64,000 nucleotides of DNA from Reticulitermes speratus (GCA_021186555.1 JAJKFL010000042.1:18328521-18392520); one strand, 5' to 3'; shown: positions 11,384-23,410, numbered from the stretch's first letter. Notes: generated by a model from the letters alone, not told the origin. A program made the numbers and translations.

Positions 11384-11523
11384 AAGGCTTCCGCCGTGGT
11401 CGTAATGTTGCTTAAAATCTTTTGGGTTATTACCCGGCGTCATTTTTTGGTGCATGACCAACGTTTCGAGATGGGACAAACAAGTGATCCCGAAACGTTG
11501 GTCATGCACCAAAAATTGACGCC
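11384..11523 (+). mobile_element. XY-family repeat with 33-bp inverted arms and HHR-like box
   Basis: The left part (11384-11436: GGCTTCCGCCG, TTTGGGTTATTACCCGGCGTC) matches a dispersed repeat seen in inverse orientation at 54855-54920 and on the plus strand near 33.75 kb. It runs into a hairpin: 11436-11468 and 11491-11523 are 33-bp inverted arms with one mismatch around a 22-base centre. The right arm contains CCCGAAACGTTGG, preceded by GATGGGA, which resembles the stem II, GAAAC, GTT part of a hammerhead; CTGATGA is incomplete (CGAGATG). Probably a decayed ribozyme-bearing non-autonomous element. Confidence 0.55.
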
Positions 11524-11559
11524 GTTCTATGTAAGTGTTTTTTGGTACGAAGTTTCGTA

Positions 11560-14390
11560 GAATACACCAAATAATCTGAGTACATGAGGAATGTATAATA
11601 ATCTATATACTTTCAATTAAACCAAAGCTACGTTTTGGAAGAAGAGGAATTTACTAAATTTGATGGCTTTGGAGTTTTCACACATCTTCAGAGAACTGAG
11701 GATTTACCATCGCTACCGTCTCCTTTAGTACAGCATCATTTTACCTAGATATCTTAAAACCTGAATAAATATTTTAGATCTTAATGTCAAACGATACTCC
11801 GTTTAGTCTATTTTAACAGATTTATTTGTACAAAATTTCCCGGTGCGATGAATGTTTAATGGGAAGCTTAATGAAGAGATGCTTTATCCTGAAAGTAATA
11901 TATTACTTTTAATAAGTAAGGGTCATCTATGACTTGGATATTTTCATATTGACTCTTTTTTATGTTATGGTGTATAGGACGTGTAGGCCTATATATGTTA
12001 GGTCTATCGTTATTTGTGTCTAATAATTTTAGACTACACTTTTATATGAGAAAAGTACACAGGAGAATAATAATTCTGTAATTGAATTTTATTTTCTTGT
12101 ATGTCTATAATTGAATTATAGTTCTGAAGTAAATTTGTCACTCTCCGCTGAAGAGATCTGTGACGGAACAGAGCACAAGATTCACACGCATTTACGTATA
12201 TAGAGTGGCTTACACATACATACATACTTACGTACATATGTAAGTAGATACACACACGCGCGTATGCTACATATATAGTCATATATATATGTAAGTGCAT
12301 ACGCTTAAATGCACGTTCATGAACATACTACTGTACGAACGCTCATTGTGCAATCAGTCTGCTGTATATTTATTGCCATAGTAACCGTCCGTGCAGGGCT
12401 TACCCATGACGCGTATAGCCTTCGATACTGACGTTTCTCTAACCCCAAGCTTACCCATGATAAACGTCTCGGCCTTGTATTATTGACAAACCTAGTTAGG
12501 TGTTACGATTGACTTAGCCTCAGGATGTACTAATCTTGTACACTAGGTGTAAATGATATCAGGATAACGAATTCTGATTCTGTACATGAATTTGTTAATC
12601 CGCCGTAAGAAGAAAATCAGTCGCTTGTGTGTAGACCTGTGTGAAGGTCTTTTGTTTCTTAAATTTTGAGTGTGATACGCTGACGCAATAAAAACAATAA
12701 CTTACGAACTCACATATGTTAAGAAAGTTTTATTCTCTTCAAAAGACTTTAAATAACGGAGGTTGAATGTAATTAAAGGTAGGAATATTTTGTATGTCAC
12801 ATACATGAGGGAGGTTAGAAAAATATTTATCGGAAATCCTACAGGGAACAGATTACTTGCCCCTACAGAATGGATAATGATATTAAATAGTTGTTAACGG
12901 AAGTTTTTTTGTCTAGTAAAATAAATTTATCAGCCTGGGAACGGAGAATATTGACAGGCTCTCAGGAACACGGTAATGACATATCTGGTTCCATAAGAGT
13001 GGGAAATTTCTTGAATAGGTGACCGAATTTTAGTTTTTAAAAAGGAGTTTGTTCTGTTGATTAAATTAGCCATTTGCCTGTGAATTCATTTTATGAATCA
13101 TTTCAGAGGGTTTCAGTAACTGAATAATATATAGTCTAATCTCGGGATGATTCGTGAATGATGAATTGTGAAGAAATAGAAAGGCGGCGTCCCGGCACAT
13201 TCAAGGTAATATCACAGAATTTGTAAGCGAGGACTGAAGTAACTCAACCTCGGCATAGCTATAACACGAGAGAAATTCCAACAGACAACTACTGAATATA
13301 AGTCTAGAAATTTGCCTTTACACCAAACTGTTTGGTAATGTCATTAATTTTAAAACCTGTGTAATTTTGTAATCTGGTTTACAGACGCAAATATATCCAC
13401 CCTCATACTTATTCGGAGCCCGTCTCCCCATGTGAATGCAATGTAGTTTGTTGTTAATCTTCATCTCTGGGAAACAATGCAGATAGCATTTCAGTAACGT
13501 GTGTCCCCATTTGGGATTTTGTCCATTTCCTGTGGACGGAAATGTGGCTTGAATTTAGTTTCGAATGAAAGTTAATTTGACACAGCATGGTTCTTGCTTC
13601 TCTCTTGGAAAATGTATTTATTTTACTTCCATCTGAAGATTCCTGTCCATAATCAGACCCTCTGTTTGTAAATTCGAACACAGAATGGTAAGCCCGTCTG
13701 AGAAAGGGATTATGCCAAAAATTTTGAAGTGATTGGATTACCTAATGCCATTACTCGCAATTTTCTTCTGTGTGTGTAAACTTTATTATATAAATATGAC
13801 ACAAACCAATATGTTGAGCATCAAGTCAGCAGGAAATATGCCCAGAAATTTAGAGAATAGCATGATCTTCTTTCAGATTTTTGACGCGTAATTTTTAAAG
13901 GCGAGCTCCCTCAAAGGTACCTATTCTCTTTAGCTTCAAAAAATCTTAAAACAGCAATATTAAGAATGAAACACTGAACGTGATGGAATAGTATATGAAT
14001 TAAGCAGTGTAATTATATAAAACATCTTTTTAAAAATGTTTATAATGTAATGCCGAGTAATTAAAATATGTTACAATATTCTAAGAGGCAAGTTAATATA
14101 TATAAACCTGCAGTGATCACTGGCTAGCCTACAGCACGCTGCAGCAGCTGTAGATGTATCTGTAATTCGGTTCAATCGGCCCTGAAATAAAGGCACAGCC
14201 GACTCTGGTTTCCGACATATTTGCGTCGTAACCAATCTTTAGAGCTGTGTACAAATTCAAATGTAAATTTTTGTGGACTACTAGAAATTTTGACTGTTGG
14301 TAACATTGATTGATGAGGTCTACTGATTCTTGTCTCAGATCTATCACTAACAACACGGCCAACAACAAAACCAATAGTAAAACAACACTT
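11560..14390. other. Non-coding stretch
   Basis: No coding or RNA gene recognised. It contains an ACAT/TATA-rich simple repeat (12205-12300) and two copies of GCTTACCCATGA (about 12398 and 12449) whose meaning is unclear. Confidence 0.5.
12205..12300. repeat. ACAT/TATA-rich simple repeat
   Basis: Imperfect run of TACATACA, ACACAC and TATATA units. Confidence 0.7.
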
Positions 14391-14681
14391 GGCCGTGCCA
14401 TGGCTCAGGCGGTTAGTCACCGGCCTCTCACCGCTAAGGTCCGGGTTCGATCCCGGGTCAATCAATGTGGGAATTGTGGCGGACAAAGTGACCATAGGAC
14501 AGGGTTTTCCCCGAGTACTTCGGGTTTCCCTTGTCAATTTCATTCCATCCGGTGCTCCATTACTTGTAAAGCTGAAAACCTGATCATCTTTCATCTTCAT
14601 CACAGGATTGCACAATAAGGCTCAAGGCTGCGGTGCGTCCGTAGCATCTGCTGCGGAACCCTTCTCCAAAAAAAAAAAAAA
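14391..14681 (+). mobile_element. tRNA-derived SINE with poly(A) tail
   Basis: The head GGCCGTGCCATGGCTCAGG is tRNA-like. The Pol III A box is TGGCTCAGGCGG at 14401-14412 and the B box is GGTTCGATCC at 14444-14453. The body contains GGTTTTCCCCGAGTACTTCGG, shared in diverged form with the SINE at 26344, and it ends in a 14-base A run at 14668-14681. Boxes are intact, so Pol III transcription is plausible. Overlapping ORFs on both strands are artefacts of this repeat. Confidence 0.88.
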
Positions 14682-15389
14682 CACATTTTGTCCGGAATTT
14701 TACAGCAAAGCCGTAATGTCTGTCATAATGACGGCATCACCTGTTCAAATATACACTTTATACAAACAGAGCCACACTTAAACGACACATGACATACAAT
14801 TGCTTTCAGGCGAATAAACATTTTCATTCATTCAATTAAGTCCCACTCCCTGAAGAAATATGGTATATAATTTCACGCAATTGTAACCTTGTTACTAGAT
14901 GCATGTAATTTGACGGGTTCAAGCCCAACATCATTTTATCCCCGCGCAAAAACTTCCTGTAGTCTGGATATGTCCCACAGTTGATATGGTGGTAATGAAG
15001 AAGAGAAAGTCCGTCCCTCCCTCCGGCTGGACTTAATCCTCGGTATGCCAGTTGTCCAGCCTCAAGCCCAATGTGTATACAGGCCGAGCTATTCCTGATA
15101 CTGCGTAGAAAAGGAAATATTGTAAAACATCTCTTTATATGTGACAACACACGTATATTATTTTACAGACAACGTAGTCTCAGTGACTGTCACGCATTTT
15201 TTCTCTTAAAAGGAATCCTACTAGTTTGAAATTTCCTGTTGCGAATCCATATTTTGGAATGCACATAATATATATATATATATAAATTTTGCAGATAAAT
15301 ATATTCAAATGCAATGAAGGCCTTTTGTAGATATAAAAGAAGAGTTTTATGCATGATTAAGCCCAACTAATAAGTGTAGGTATGTGATG

Positions 15390-15720
15390 TTAGGCTCAAG
15401 GTCCTGTCAGCTCTGTGTCCGTGTTCGCGGCATCGAGTCATACGTGGGAATAAAATTGTAACTCCATTTATTCTTAACCTCATCAGTAGATGAAGGTGAA
15501 TGACCAGCTTCACGTCCCAGCCTCTTTAACCCCAGGGATAAAACCACTTATAACCTATAAATAGGTATCTCGGTGGGTCCCGGAGCTGGTTTAGAGACTT
15601 TGATGGAATGAAAGCACCTTACCTTTTCCGGCAATGAAACTATGCCTTGTCTCGGTCGTCTAGCCCATAGCCTAGACACAACACCTACACGCTATCCCAG
15701 ATTCCGTGGTGGGAGTCTCA
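15390..15720 (-). mobile_element. Probable old SINE fragment
   Basis: A GC-richer block with AACCCCAGGGATAAA and GGTGGGTCCCGGAGCTGG, similar in layout to the core of the SINE at 50197, and ACGCTATCCCAG near 15690 that resembles a reverse tRNA head. Boxes are too worn to be sure. Confidence 0.35.
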
Positions 15721-15885
15721 GAAGTAAATTGGATAGAGAGGCCCTGGGATTAAATATCCATTCCGAATCAACAACTTAAGTAGAGGTGTTTTACTCGTGT
15801 TTAGAATGAGTTCTTATTATCGCAAGAATAATGTAAATACATCAGTCTAAATAGAACTTTAATCTTACGAATTAAAACTATAAAC

Positions 15886-15928
15886 AGCTACAGGTTTCGG
15901 ATAGCTAGGTAGCCATCATCAGACTGAA
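15886..15928 (-). ncRNA. Hammerhead ribozyme motif, solo
   Basis: On the minus strand: CTGATGA (15916-15922), TGGCTA...TATCC as an imperfect stem II, GAAAC (15894-15898), a CT loop, GTA as predicted cleavage triplet, and a stem I in which GACT pairs with GCTG allowing a G-U pair. All core bases CUGAUGA and GAAA are present. No inverted partner was found nearby, so it may be a solo pseudo-LTR. Confidence 0.6.
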
Positions 15929-15929
15929 T

Positions 15930-17600
15930 ACAAAGAACATAAAAAGGGAATATTTACAGCTGCAATTACTGGTTTGGGATCTAACATTTACAAGAAAAAT
16001 ATTATAATATATATAAACACAATAAAATTTATAGCAGCGTCAGGAATAATGTTACAAAGTTTAATGCTTTTTCTTTGGGTGGCTTATTTTAGCTCTGTGT
16101 TAAAATAAAACCCCAAACTTTTATTTATTTGTGAAAATAGGTTTACTGTAAGTGGAATCGGCTACAGTGTCAATCTACCAGTCAATATCGCGTGTCATGC
16201 CTTTTACAGCACTTAATACTCTAAAGAATCTCGCGAAGTAAGGCAGAAGAAGAAAGCACGGTATATTTGGACAAAGAAAGAAATAAATTATTCTAAGGGC
16301 AATATTAAGATTTACAGAATTTGAAATGTTTGCTAAAGCCCAAAGTTTTTATAATTTGTAATTCTATGATTCAGCTTTTGAAATTACGCATCAGAAGACA
16401 CCAATATCAATTCCTTTCATAGTTTCATGTTATATGTCATTCGTTTGAATTTGGACCCTTTTAATTAATACAAGTTTTGTTAATTTCATTATGGCTCAGT
16501 CGGACTGTTTGGCGACTAGTGACATTAGAGATGGATGATGATTGTGAGAAACGTCCAAAATGTTGGCTGATGAATGGCGCCTGACAGCTCGGCCACCATT
16601 CGTTTTGGGTGGCGAAGGCAACCAATAATGAATCTCGTAGCTCTTGCCGCTGCGATTTGTCAGTTCTGTGTTGTTGATGTGGCAGGATACTGTATGATAA
16701 CAACACAGAGAGATATATTTCAGGAAGGAAGGAAACAGAATTACAGTCGTCCGTGGTGAAGCTTTGCCAGTCATTTGAGGCCGTGTTGAGGATATTTCTT
16801 GTGAAAATTGGCTCTTAAAAAATCCACTTTCTCCCTCAAATCCAAATTTTCAGTTTGTATCTGTGACTCTGTCCATTTGCTTTCTGAATAGATCAGGAAA
16901 CGCCATGACAGACACTTATTTTCTAAATTCAGCCTACATCTTTCCAATTTGTATAATGAATTATGACTATTGATTTGAAGACAGAGGTGATAAAATGCTG
17001 TATTCCATTACAGGAAACTGTACTTCGTATGGTCTTTCACCTTAGGGAAAGGTAAAGGTGCCAGGGAAAAGTGTGTTACTTAGAGAGATCAGAAGTAGAA
17101 TCCACGTAGAAAAGTATATGGCTGCCATAAAGGTATTTTTTGGCGAAGACACAACATCGTGTTTACAAGATCCCGCCACCGGGCCTTATAATGAGCCAGG
17201 TAAAATAATTCCCTTTTCATTGAAGACAATTTTAGTATTTTCAACCCAATTATGTTAATGTTTTACAAGTGGTTTCTTCATGTTTTGGCTTCGCCATATA
17301 GACTGAAACACTCGAGGGAAGTAAACGTCATAAATTCTAACTAGAACGTGACGGTATTAATATTTACTGCATTAATGAGTGCTAGAAAGCATTTCTTCAC
17401 GAGTACCTCTAAGAATTTCAGCCATCAAGTGCATGAAGTTTTTATCCTCTGGTTATAAGGGATCTGGCAGAGAAGCGAGCGACATATGGGACCATTTTTG
17501 TTCCGAGCCTCTGTGGTATGGGCCATGCTGTCACATGCATTCTGATATCTTCGCCGTAGCATTTAGTAACCATTAAGCAATGGACCTCTGCATATTATCA
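15930..17600. other. Non-coding stretch
   Basis: No recognised gene, RNA or transposon. ORFs at 16461-16774 on both strands overlap each other and show no family features. Confidence 0.5.
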
Positions 17601-17604
17601 CCCA

Positions 17605-17806
17605 TCAAATACCTGCGCAGGCACAGAGGGGAGGCCGAGATATAACACCGGGCCCTGGCCGCTTTACCATCGGGAAGGACCCGGAGGCTGGTTAGGCTTC
17701 GGGGCCGGTAGGGACGGGCACAGAAAATTTCGCCTCCACCGGAATTCCATCACCAGACAGACCAGCAGGTAACGAGTTGCTATACCGACTGAGCTATCCT
17801 GCCCAC
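17605..17806 (-). mobile_element. tRNA-derived SINE
   Basis: Reading the minus strand from the right end: a head with GATAGCTCAGTCGGTATAGC (A box, 17779-17798), a worn B box around 17740, then a body with CCGGGTCCTTCCCGATGG and CCAGCCTCC similar to the SINE at 50197. No poly(A) is obvious at the left end. Confidence 0.7.
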
Positions 17807-17809
17807 CAG

Positions 17810-19930
17810 TGCACCTTCTGAATCGGCTATTAAACTATTTCATAGGAACTACCACAATTTTGCTGGCGATGAACGGTTATTTCATCGGAATTTCAAATAA
17901 ACTTCCTTCAGCTTTTGCCATTAAATCAGGGATCAAAAACTTAGAGAAAAGAGATATGTCCCTACTTAAAATTTTCCGACAAAAGAAGGATGCATTCGTC
18001 CAACGGAAATTATTAAGATTGTCATGATGGTTCTGGAACAGAATTCTCAGTTTTCTGCTCGTCGCCACGTAGCTGCATTAAGTATCTCACACGGGGTTTT
18101 ACGATGAACTTTATATACGGATTTGAACTTCATCGCTTCAAGGTTCGGATAATGCAAGCTTTGTTACAAGGCAATTGAAACTGCCGCTCAAATTTTGTTT
18201 TAAATTCCTGACTCGTGTGGACGAGGATGAAGTTTACTTTATGTGAATGCACTATGAAGCTTATTTTTATCTCTCAACATTCGGTAACGAACAAAGTTTC
18301 CGATATATGGCAAGCGACAACCCGACCAACAGCATTATAACCACTACACGGTACGAAGTTTCGAGTGTGGCCCGTAATAATTGGCTCGAAATCTTTCGAA
18401 GACAATAAGGAAAGAATGTTAACGGTAATAACAGTCCGCTATATCCACACGATTCATTTTCACACGACAGTTAACTTAATTTCCTTAAGTCAACGAGAAC
18501 ACAGTGTCTTAACAAGACTGGGCATTGTCGCGTATGGTCAGATATCCGTTTAATGCCCTCAACCAGTTGTTTCCTGATTATATCACTTCCTGAAATTGGG
18601 ATAATTCATGACCGGTGTGGCCATCTGGTTTGTCGTGATTCTTCTTTTTTGGAGTTACTTAATAGGTACAATTTATGTTCATTGCCCATGAAATATTGCC
18701 GAACTAAATCTCAGAATTATAAGAGAAATCGCCAGTCCCAGTGTATATGTTGCGCCGCGGGATGAGAAATATGCGCCTATTAGAGGAATGTTTGCTAAAG
18801 GGCGGAAGTCACATTGAAAACTTCGTACTTTAAAGTAGTCGGTTTTGTTCCATAGTGTGACACAGTGTTCTAAAGCTCTTGAACTAGAGTGTTTAATAAT
18901 TATTTTTCTTCATATAATCTCGCCCCTTGTATGCAGCATCTTGTGTTAATGGAGTGTGTAACAGTGTAAACGTAAAGCGATTTATAAACGGATATTTACA
19001 ATGAAATCTTTATTTATATTTCTAGTTATAGGTCTAGCACCTAGACTGAAATTCATTTCCTTAAGTGTTTCTGATAAAAGGCAGTGATTTCTGCTTCTAT
19101 TAATACTGATAAAGGCGACTGCAGTAGTATGTTTAGGATGCAAGCCGCTTCCTTACACTTCAAAATTGTTCTTCTTTCTCTGATCGCATATTCTACAAAG
19201 AGAAGTGGTGGATAGTCTTCCTATTAGTGACTCTGTTGAAGCTTCATGTTCTTCAGAGAAACACGCAACTTGCTGCCTCGTTAGTTATTGCCATTGCCAT
19301 CTGTTAATGGCATAATTCTTTGCTGTTTGAGGTGGTAATTACCTCTACTTTGTGGCTTAAAATTCAAAAACATGAAAGGCGAAAATGCATTTAGATCCAG
19401 CCAATTATATCCTACTGAACGTAGTGGTAGAGTGGACACTACTCACGCTTCGTATTCTGAGTAGCAGGGTTTCAAAGGTTTCACAATCCTTCCATATAAT
19501 GCACTGGATAATACCTGAAAGTAGGTCACGGCCGCTTCCTCTCACATCACTTTAAACTTCTTCATCTAATTAAACTAGCATTTGAATATATACGTCTTAA
19601 GACGCAGACCGTGTCGCTAATACATTGTTAGTTATAAAGTAAGAATCATGTTTTAACCTGACACTAGACTAGGTAATAATAAATTACTCAAGCTTGCTAT
19701 TTGTATATGGCATGTGATTTAAATTTAGAGGAATTAACATAGATTCAACTCATGGTTTACAGATTTTATGGGTGACACTGGAATTTTCTATTTCCATGTA
19801 ATTAACAAAGTAAACCTGAAATTTCACTTTACGCAACTGGTCATCATGCACTGAAACCTTGCGAATGAGTGACGTTATAAATTCGTTAATTATTAACCTT
19901 GTTTATAGATGTAAACGAGTGCTCAGCGTC
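17810..19930. other. Non-coding stretch
   Basis: Nothing recognised on either strand; only short chance ORFs. Confidence 0.5.
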
Positions 19931-19934
19931 ACGT

Positions 19935-20100
19935 TCAGCCCGCTTTATTCCCGTGGAATAGCCCCCGGTGCCCTCCAAATAGGAGGCTGGATGGGCATCA
20001 GTGCTCTGGGTAAGATAAAAAATTATTGCGCTTGCCGGGAATCGAACACCAAAGTCTCTCTTATCTGTCCCATAGTTCTAAGCACAAGAGACAGTGCGAC
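19935..20100 (-). mobile_element. Diverged tRNA-derived SINE
   Basis: On the minus strand GGTGTTCGATTCCCGG at about 20035-20050 fits a Pol III B box, and ATAGGAGGCTGGATGGGC (plus) is shared with the SINE cores at 20.3 and 50.3 kb. The A box region (around 20080) is degraded. Confidence 0.6.
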
Positions 20101-20189
20101 AAATCATAATATTGTAATTCAAGTTTACTGAATATGTTTAACACCAAAGTGAATAAACATCAGATATTTTGATTGGGTAATTCTCAGTA

Positions 20190-20402
20190 AAAAAGGTAAC
20201 GTTCTCCCTAAAACAGGCCACGAAGGCCCAGAGGGGGAGTAGAGGTATAGCTCTACTCTTTCTTTAATCTCGGCGCTAGATGGGGGTGGGTGGTCAACTA
20301 CACGCCCCGGTCGCTTTACCCCCGGGAAAGAGACCCGGTACCAATTATATAGGAGGCTGGGTGGGCCCCAGGGTCGGTCTGGACGGCTGCGAAAAATCTC
20401 GC
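20190..20402 (-). mobile_element. 5'-truncated SINE with exact 11-bp target-site duplication
   Basis: The body is nearly the same as 50197-50405 (shared GGGGGAGTAGAGGTATAGCT and GGAGGCTGGGTGGGCCCCAG) but lacks the tRNA head. AATTCTCAGTA occurs exactly at 20179-20189 and 20403-20413. The truncated end inserted directly, as happens in LINE-driven target-primed insertion. Confidence 0.85.
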
Positions 20403-21257
20403 AATTCTCAGTAGAGACTGGAAATAAAGATACAGTGAGAAATAATATTTTATTTAAAAAATGCAAAAAATTCTTTGTTAATAAAATATTTAAACTGATG
20501 GACATGTCTAGTTTCGAATTTAAGAATTTCAGTAAAAATACATTTCCAATTACGTTTTATTTCATAAGTTTTATATATTCGGCTCCACATATTTGTATTG
20601 CCCAGGTTTTTATACTTCTATCTCAAATGATGTAGACATTGCCAATTTATTGCCATCAAAGCAGATATAGTAACAAGCGAGTGATTTATAAAGTATGGGT
20701 GTGAGGAAATAACAAATTGAATAAACAGAATTCTCTATTGCGTTACAAAACATAACTTGTTTCTTACAATTTTCCACTCCAGAACACGTAAATGTTAAAA
20801 CTGATTTTCGATAAATATAGAATGATCGGAGCCGTAGACGACGAGCGTTACAACTGTCATTCCGCCTTCTAGTTCCAGCTCTGTGCCCATATCTCACGTT
20901 TTACACCTACACGATATCAAATATACCTACATTCCTGTCAAGATAAATCAGTTTAACACAACTGAGGGAATTCGTTTTCCAAAAAGGAGTGTCTCGTTGA
21001 TAAGCAGGTGGAAACTGAATAAAACTACTGATAATGGCAGTTTATTAAGATTTTTAAGCGATCCCATAAATAATTTGTGAAAAGCGACTAGTAACTTCGA
21101 CATGCCTGTCTGTCTGTCCGTCTCCCACGGGATGGATTTTCGTAATAATTGATACTCAAAATTTTAGAATTAATATCCCGTTGTGTATGTAATCGAATAT
21201 TTCAGTCTTTGTCACAGTAAAATCAACACTTTTCACATGCACTCTTCATTTTCTCTA

Positions 21258-21294
21258 CAACATGTTTCGGCCTCGTACGTCGGCCATAATCATG
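21258..21294 (-). ncRNA. Degenerate hammerhead motif, left arm
   Basis: Minus strand: CATGATTA in place of CTGATGA, then TGGCCGACGTACGAGGCC as stem II, GAAAC (21264-21268), AT, GTT. The first core box is damaged, so it is unlikely to cleave. Confidence 0.4.
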
Positions 21295-21376
21295 TACAGG
21301 GCATAGACAAAAGAATGGTGCGGTTTTAATAGTGTTCACTATTAAAACCGCACCATTCGTTTGTGTATGCCCTGTA
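21295..21376. mobile_element. 82-bp palindromic MITE, copy 1
   Basis: Starts TACAGGGCATAGACAAAAG and ends in the inverse ..TATGCCCTGTA, with inverted halves around AATGGTGCGGTTTTAATA. The outer TA fits a Tc1/mariner-type duplication. A second 82-bp copy lies at 51641-51722. There is no coding capacity; it would depend on a transposase from elsewhere. Confidence 0.85.
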
Positions 21377-21854
21377 CAAGTTACAAGATCATAAAATAAA
21401 AAACCTATGTTGAAGTGGAGGCCTCTCCTTTACATTTAAGATATATACAAAACCATGCAATTACCTATTATTCCCTATAAGAAACAACATGTATTTGCAT
21501 ACATCTTAATAGTTAAAATTATCTACGTATAATTATTAAAACACTAGATGGAAAAGTTCTCTATTTCTTAGAAAATATGTAGAGAATCAGTTCGTAACCG
21601 GCGGTGTTTAACGTTATCTTGTTTTTGCTGCTTTGTTTACGATATGCGGTGTAATGATTTTTGCTGGAGGAAGCGTTCTTGGAAGGCTTCTTTGTTGCTA
21701 CAACATCCTATGTTCTAGTGAAAGTTGTAAGGCTCTGTGGTATGTTTGCTGAATACAGGAATCTGTATATTCTCCTTTCAAGGTATTAATGTGTAGAACT
21801 GCAGTTGTTTTGTGTAGACAGCGTGTAGATTGCATATGCGGTTGCTAGTTCAGT

Positions 21855-21885
21855 CCACTCGGCGTACGCAGCCGAAATATGTTTT
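21855..21885 (+). ncRNA. Degenerate hammerhead motif, right arm
   Basis: Stem II GGCGTACGCAGCC, GAAAT (21873-21877) and ATGTTTT; the CTGATGA box is lost (CCACTC). Confidence 0.3.
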
Positions 21886-22639
21886 AGAGAAAATAAACTG
21901 TGCATGTGAATATTGTTGTTTTTGCTCTGACAAAGATTGAAATAGTTGACATTCAGAACTTCTACTACAATTTTTCTACACATTACAGGTATGGTAAAAA
22001 CAGAACAAAGGACAAACTATTTAATATCTATATTAAAACAGAAGTATGTTTATGACTACTTTGGGTACTGAAGTTTCCACTGTTTTTACGGTTACCACTC
22101 TTACCTTGATTACCAAGATTGATTGCTGGTGTTACCCGAAACCCCCAGAAATATTTCGCTCTGGGAACATTTTTTGAGCAAGGTTTGAGTTTCTCATAGC
22201 CTTTGATGAAGGTATAATTCTTCCGGTATATTACAATTGTGGACTACTTGGACCAGAGCATGATAAAACACTACGATCTTGAAAAACGTCGGAAATTTAT
22301 CACCAGCCGACGTGGCGTACCGTCTCAGAAGACTTGTGGCTGCGACGTTTTATAACTTGTTATTTTATTTGTCCAAGCTGGATCGCCTTTTGGGGTTTAA
22401 AGTATCGAATTTAAGATGTGAAATGTTATAGTTTGGAGACTAGAAGTTTCAGCGAAAATTTGTCGTGGTTTGTTTAATGATATTTTCGGTATTAGACTTT
22501 CCCCAAAGTATCCTTTATTCTGAAGGAAGTTTTATTTACTATCAAAGACAAAATATGTTCTGCCAATGAAGCACGGATGACAGAGTTGAGAGATATGTAC
22601 AGAATTGTTACCCGGAGAACCAAAAAGGAAAACGCCCCA

Positions 22640-22760
22640 TGGACGGATTTTATGTAGGTCTGAGTTCTGATGTTTCCACAGGGATGTTATCAACGGATTC
22701 CGCTCTTCTGAGATGTGACTTTGTGTCCCTGGACAAGCGGTTTCCGGCGTTTAGAAGGAA
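22640..22760 (-). repeat. XY-family repeat fragment (Y part)
   Basis: The minus strand reads AAGTCACATCTCAGAAGAGC and then GGAATCC, matching 50825-50855 on the plus strand and, in translated form, 38.0-38.2 kb on the minus strand. The ORFs on both strands here come from this repeat. Confidence 0.6.
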
Positions 22761-23118
22761 CTTCTCTCTTTCTACTCGTCCGGAACCTCGTTTCACTTCT
22801 TTGAAGAGAGGCTTTCTTATATATAGATATGAGGACAATTTTAAATGAACATCAAACACTTACAATATTAGTGTGTGGATTTTATTTAAGTGATTTAGAA
22901 TGGGCATCAGGGGTCGACCATTGTAAAAACACTAATTGTTAGAGCATCACTTTTTATAACATAATTTTAGCACTAAAAATTTTCTTATTCCATAATGAAC
23001 AGGTTATTTCTAGACTGAATGGAAAAGTATAGCCTCTAAAGATGGATTGACTACCATAAAGTTACTATTTTAATCTTTAAAGAATAAACAAACACTGTTT
23101 TCGTGCTCTTTTTTATAC

Positions 23119-23157
23119 AACATGTTTCGGCCGCGTATCCCGGTCATCATCAGGTAT
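23119..23157 (-). ncRNA. Hammerhead ribozyme motif, left arm
   Basis: Minus strand: CTGATGA (23147-23153), TGACCGGGATACGCGGCC as an imperfect stem II, GAAAC (23124-23128), AT, GTT. All invariant core bases are present; stem III is 2 bp with a 2-nt loop. Stem I is 3 bp (TAC against GTA), so activity as a monomer is doubtful. Confidence 0.6.
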
Positions 23158-23310
23158 AAACTCACAAAATCATTAAAGAAAAGTATACGTTGAGGTGGAG
23201 GCCTCCCCTTTACAGTTGAAAGTTAAATTTAAATTTAAATTTAAATGTTTAACTGTAAAGGGGAGGCCTCCACCTCAACGTATACTTTTCTTTAATTACT
23301 TTGTGAGTTT

Positions 23311-23353
23311 GTACCTGATGATGACCAGTATACGCGGCCGAAACATGTTGTAG
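23311..23353 (+). ncRNA. Hammerhead ribozyme motif, right arm
   Basis: CTGATGA (23315-23321), TGACCAGTATACGCGGCC, GAAAC (23340-23344), AT, GTT, then GTA pairing with TAC before the core. Same design as the left-arm copy. Confidence 0.6.
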
Positions 23354-23408
23354 GTTAAAAAAGAGCATGAAAAAAGTAATGTATTTATTCTGTAAAACTG
23401 AAATAGTG

Positions 23409-23410
<2 letters not shown>

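Larger units (their letters stand above)
21199..21943. mobile_element. Decayed inverted-arm HHR element with nested MITE
   Basis: Arms 21199-21288 and 21858-21943 are inverted and diverged (shared in inverse: CACATGCAC, TTTTCTCTA, ACAT.TTTCGGC). Each holds a worn hammerhead box. An 82-bp MITE sits inside at 21295-21376, immediately beyond the left hammerhead. After it, 21380-21445 (GTTGAAGTGGAGGCCTC) matches the arm of the palindrome at 23100, so the two elements are related. The interior (21446-21857) has no recognised protein. Confidence 0.65.
23100..23371. mobile_element. Near-perfect 270-bp palindrome with a hammerhead in each arm
   Basis: Left arm 23100-23219 and right arm 23249-23371 are inverted with only a few mismatches, meeting at an (ATTTAA)n centre at 23222-23248. 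Each arm has a complete hammerhead core. The arm segment GTTGAGGTGGAGGCCTCCCC recurs at about 21410. There is no room for an ORF, so it is non-autonomous; the layout matches the two PLE arms joined head to head without the coding part. Confidence 0.8.

Noticed and set aside
12397..12461. Two copies of GCTTACCCATGA 52 bp apart
   Set aside because: Too short and isolated to assign to a repeat family.
14391..14463. Possible true tRNA gene
   Set aside because: A and B boxes fit, but the acceptor stem does not close and the sequence runs into a SINE body with poly(A).
14172..14618. 147-, 102- and 64-codon ORFs on both strands
   Set aside because: They overlap the SINE and its tRNA-like head; no protein family match.
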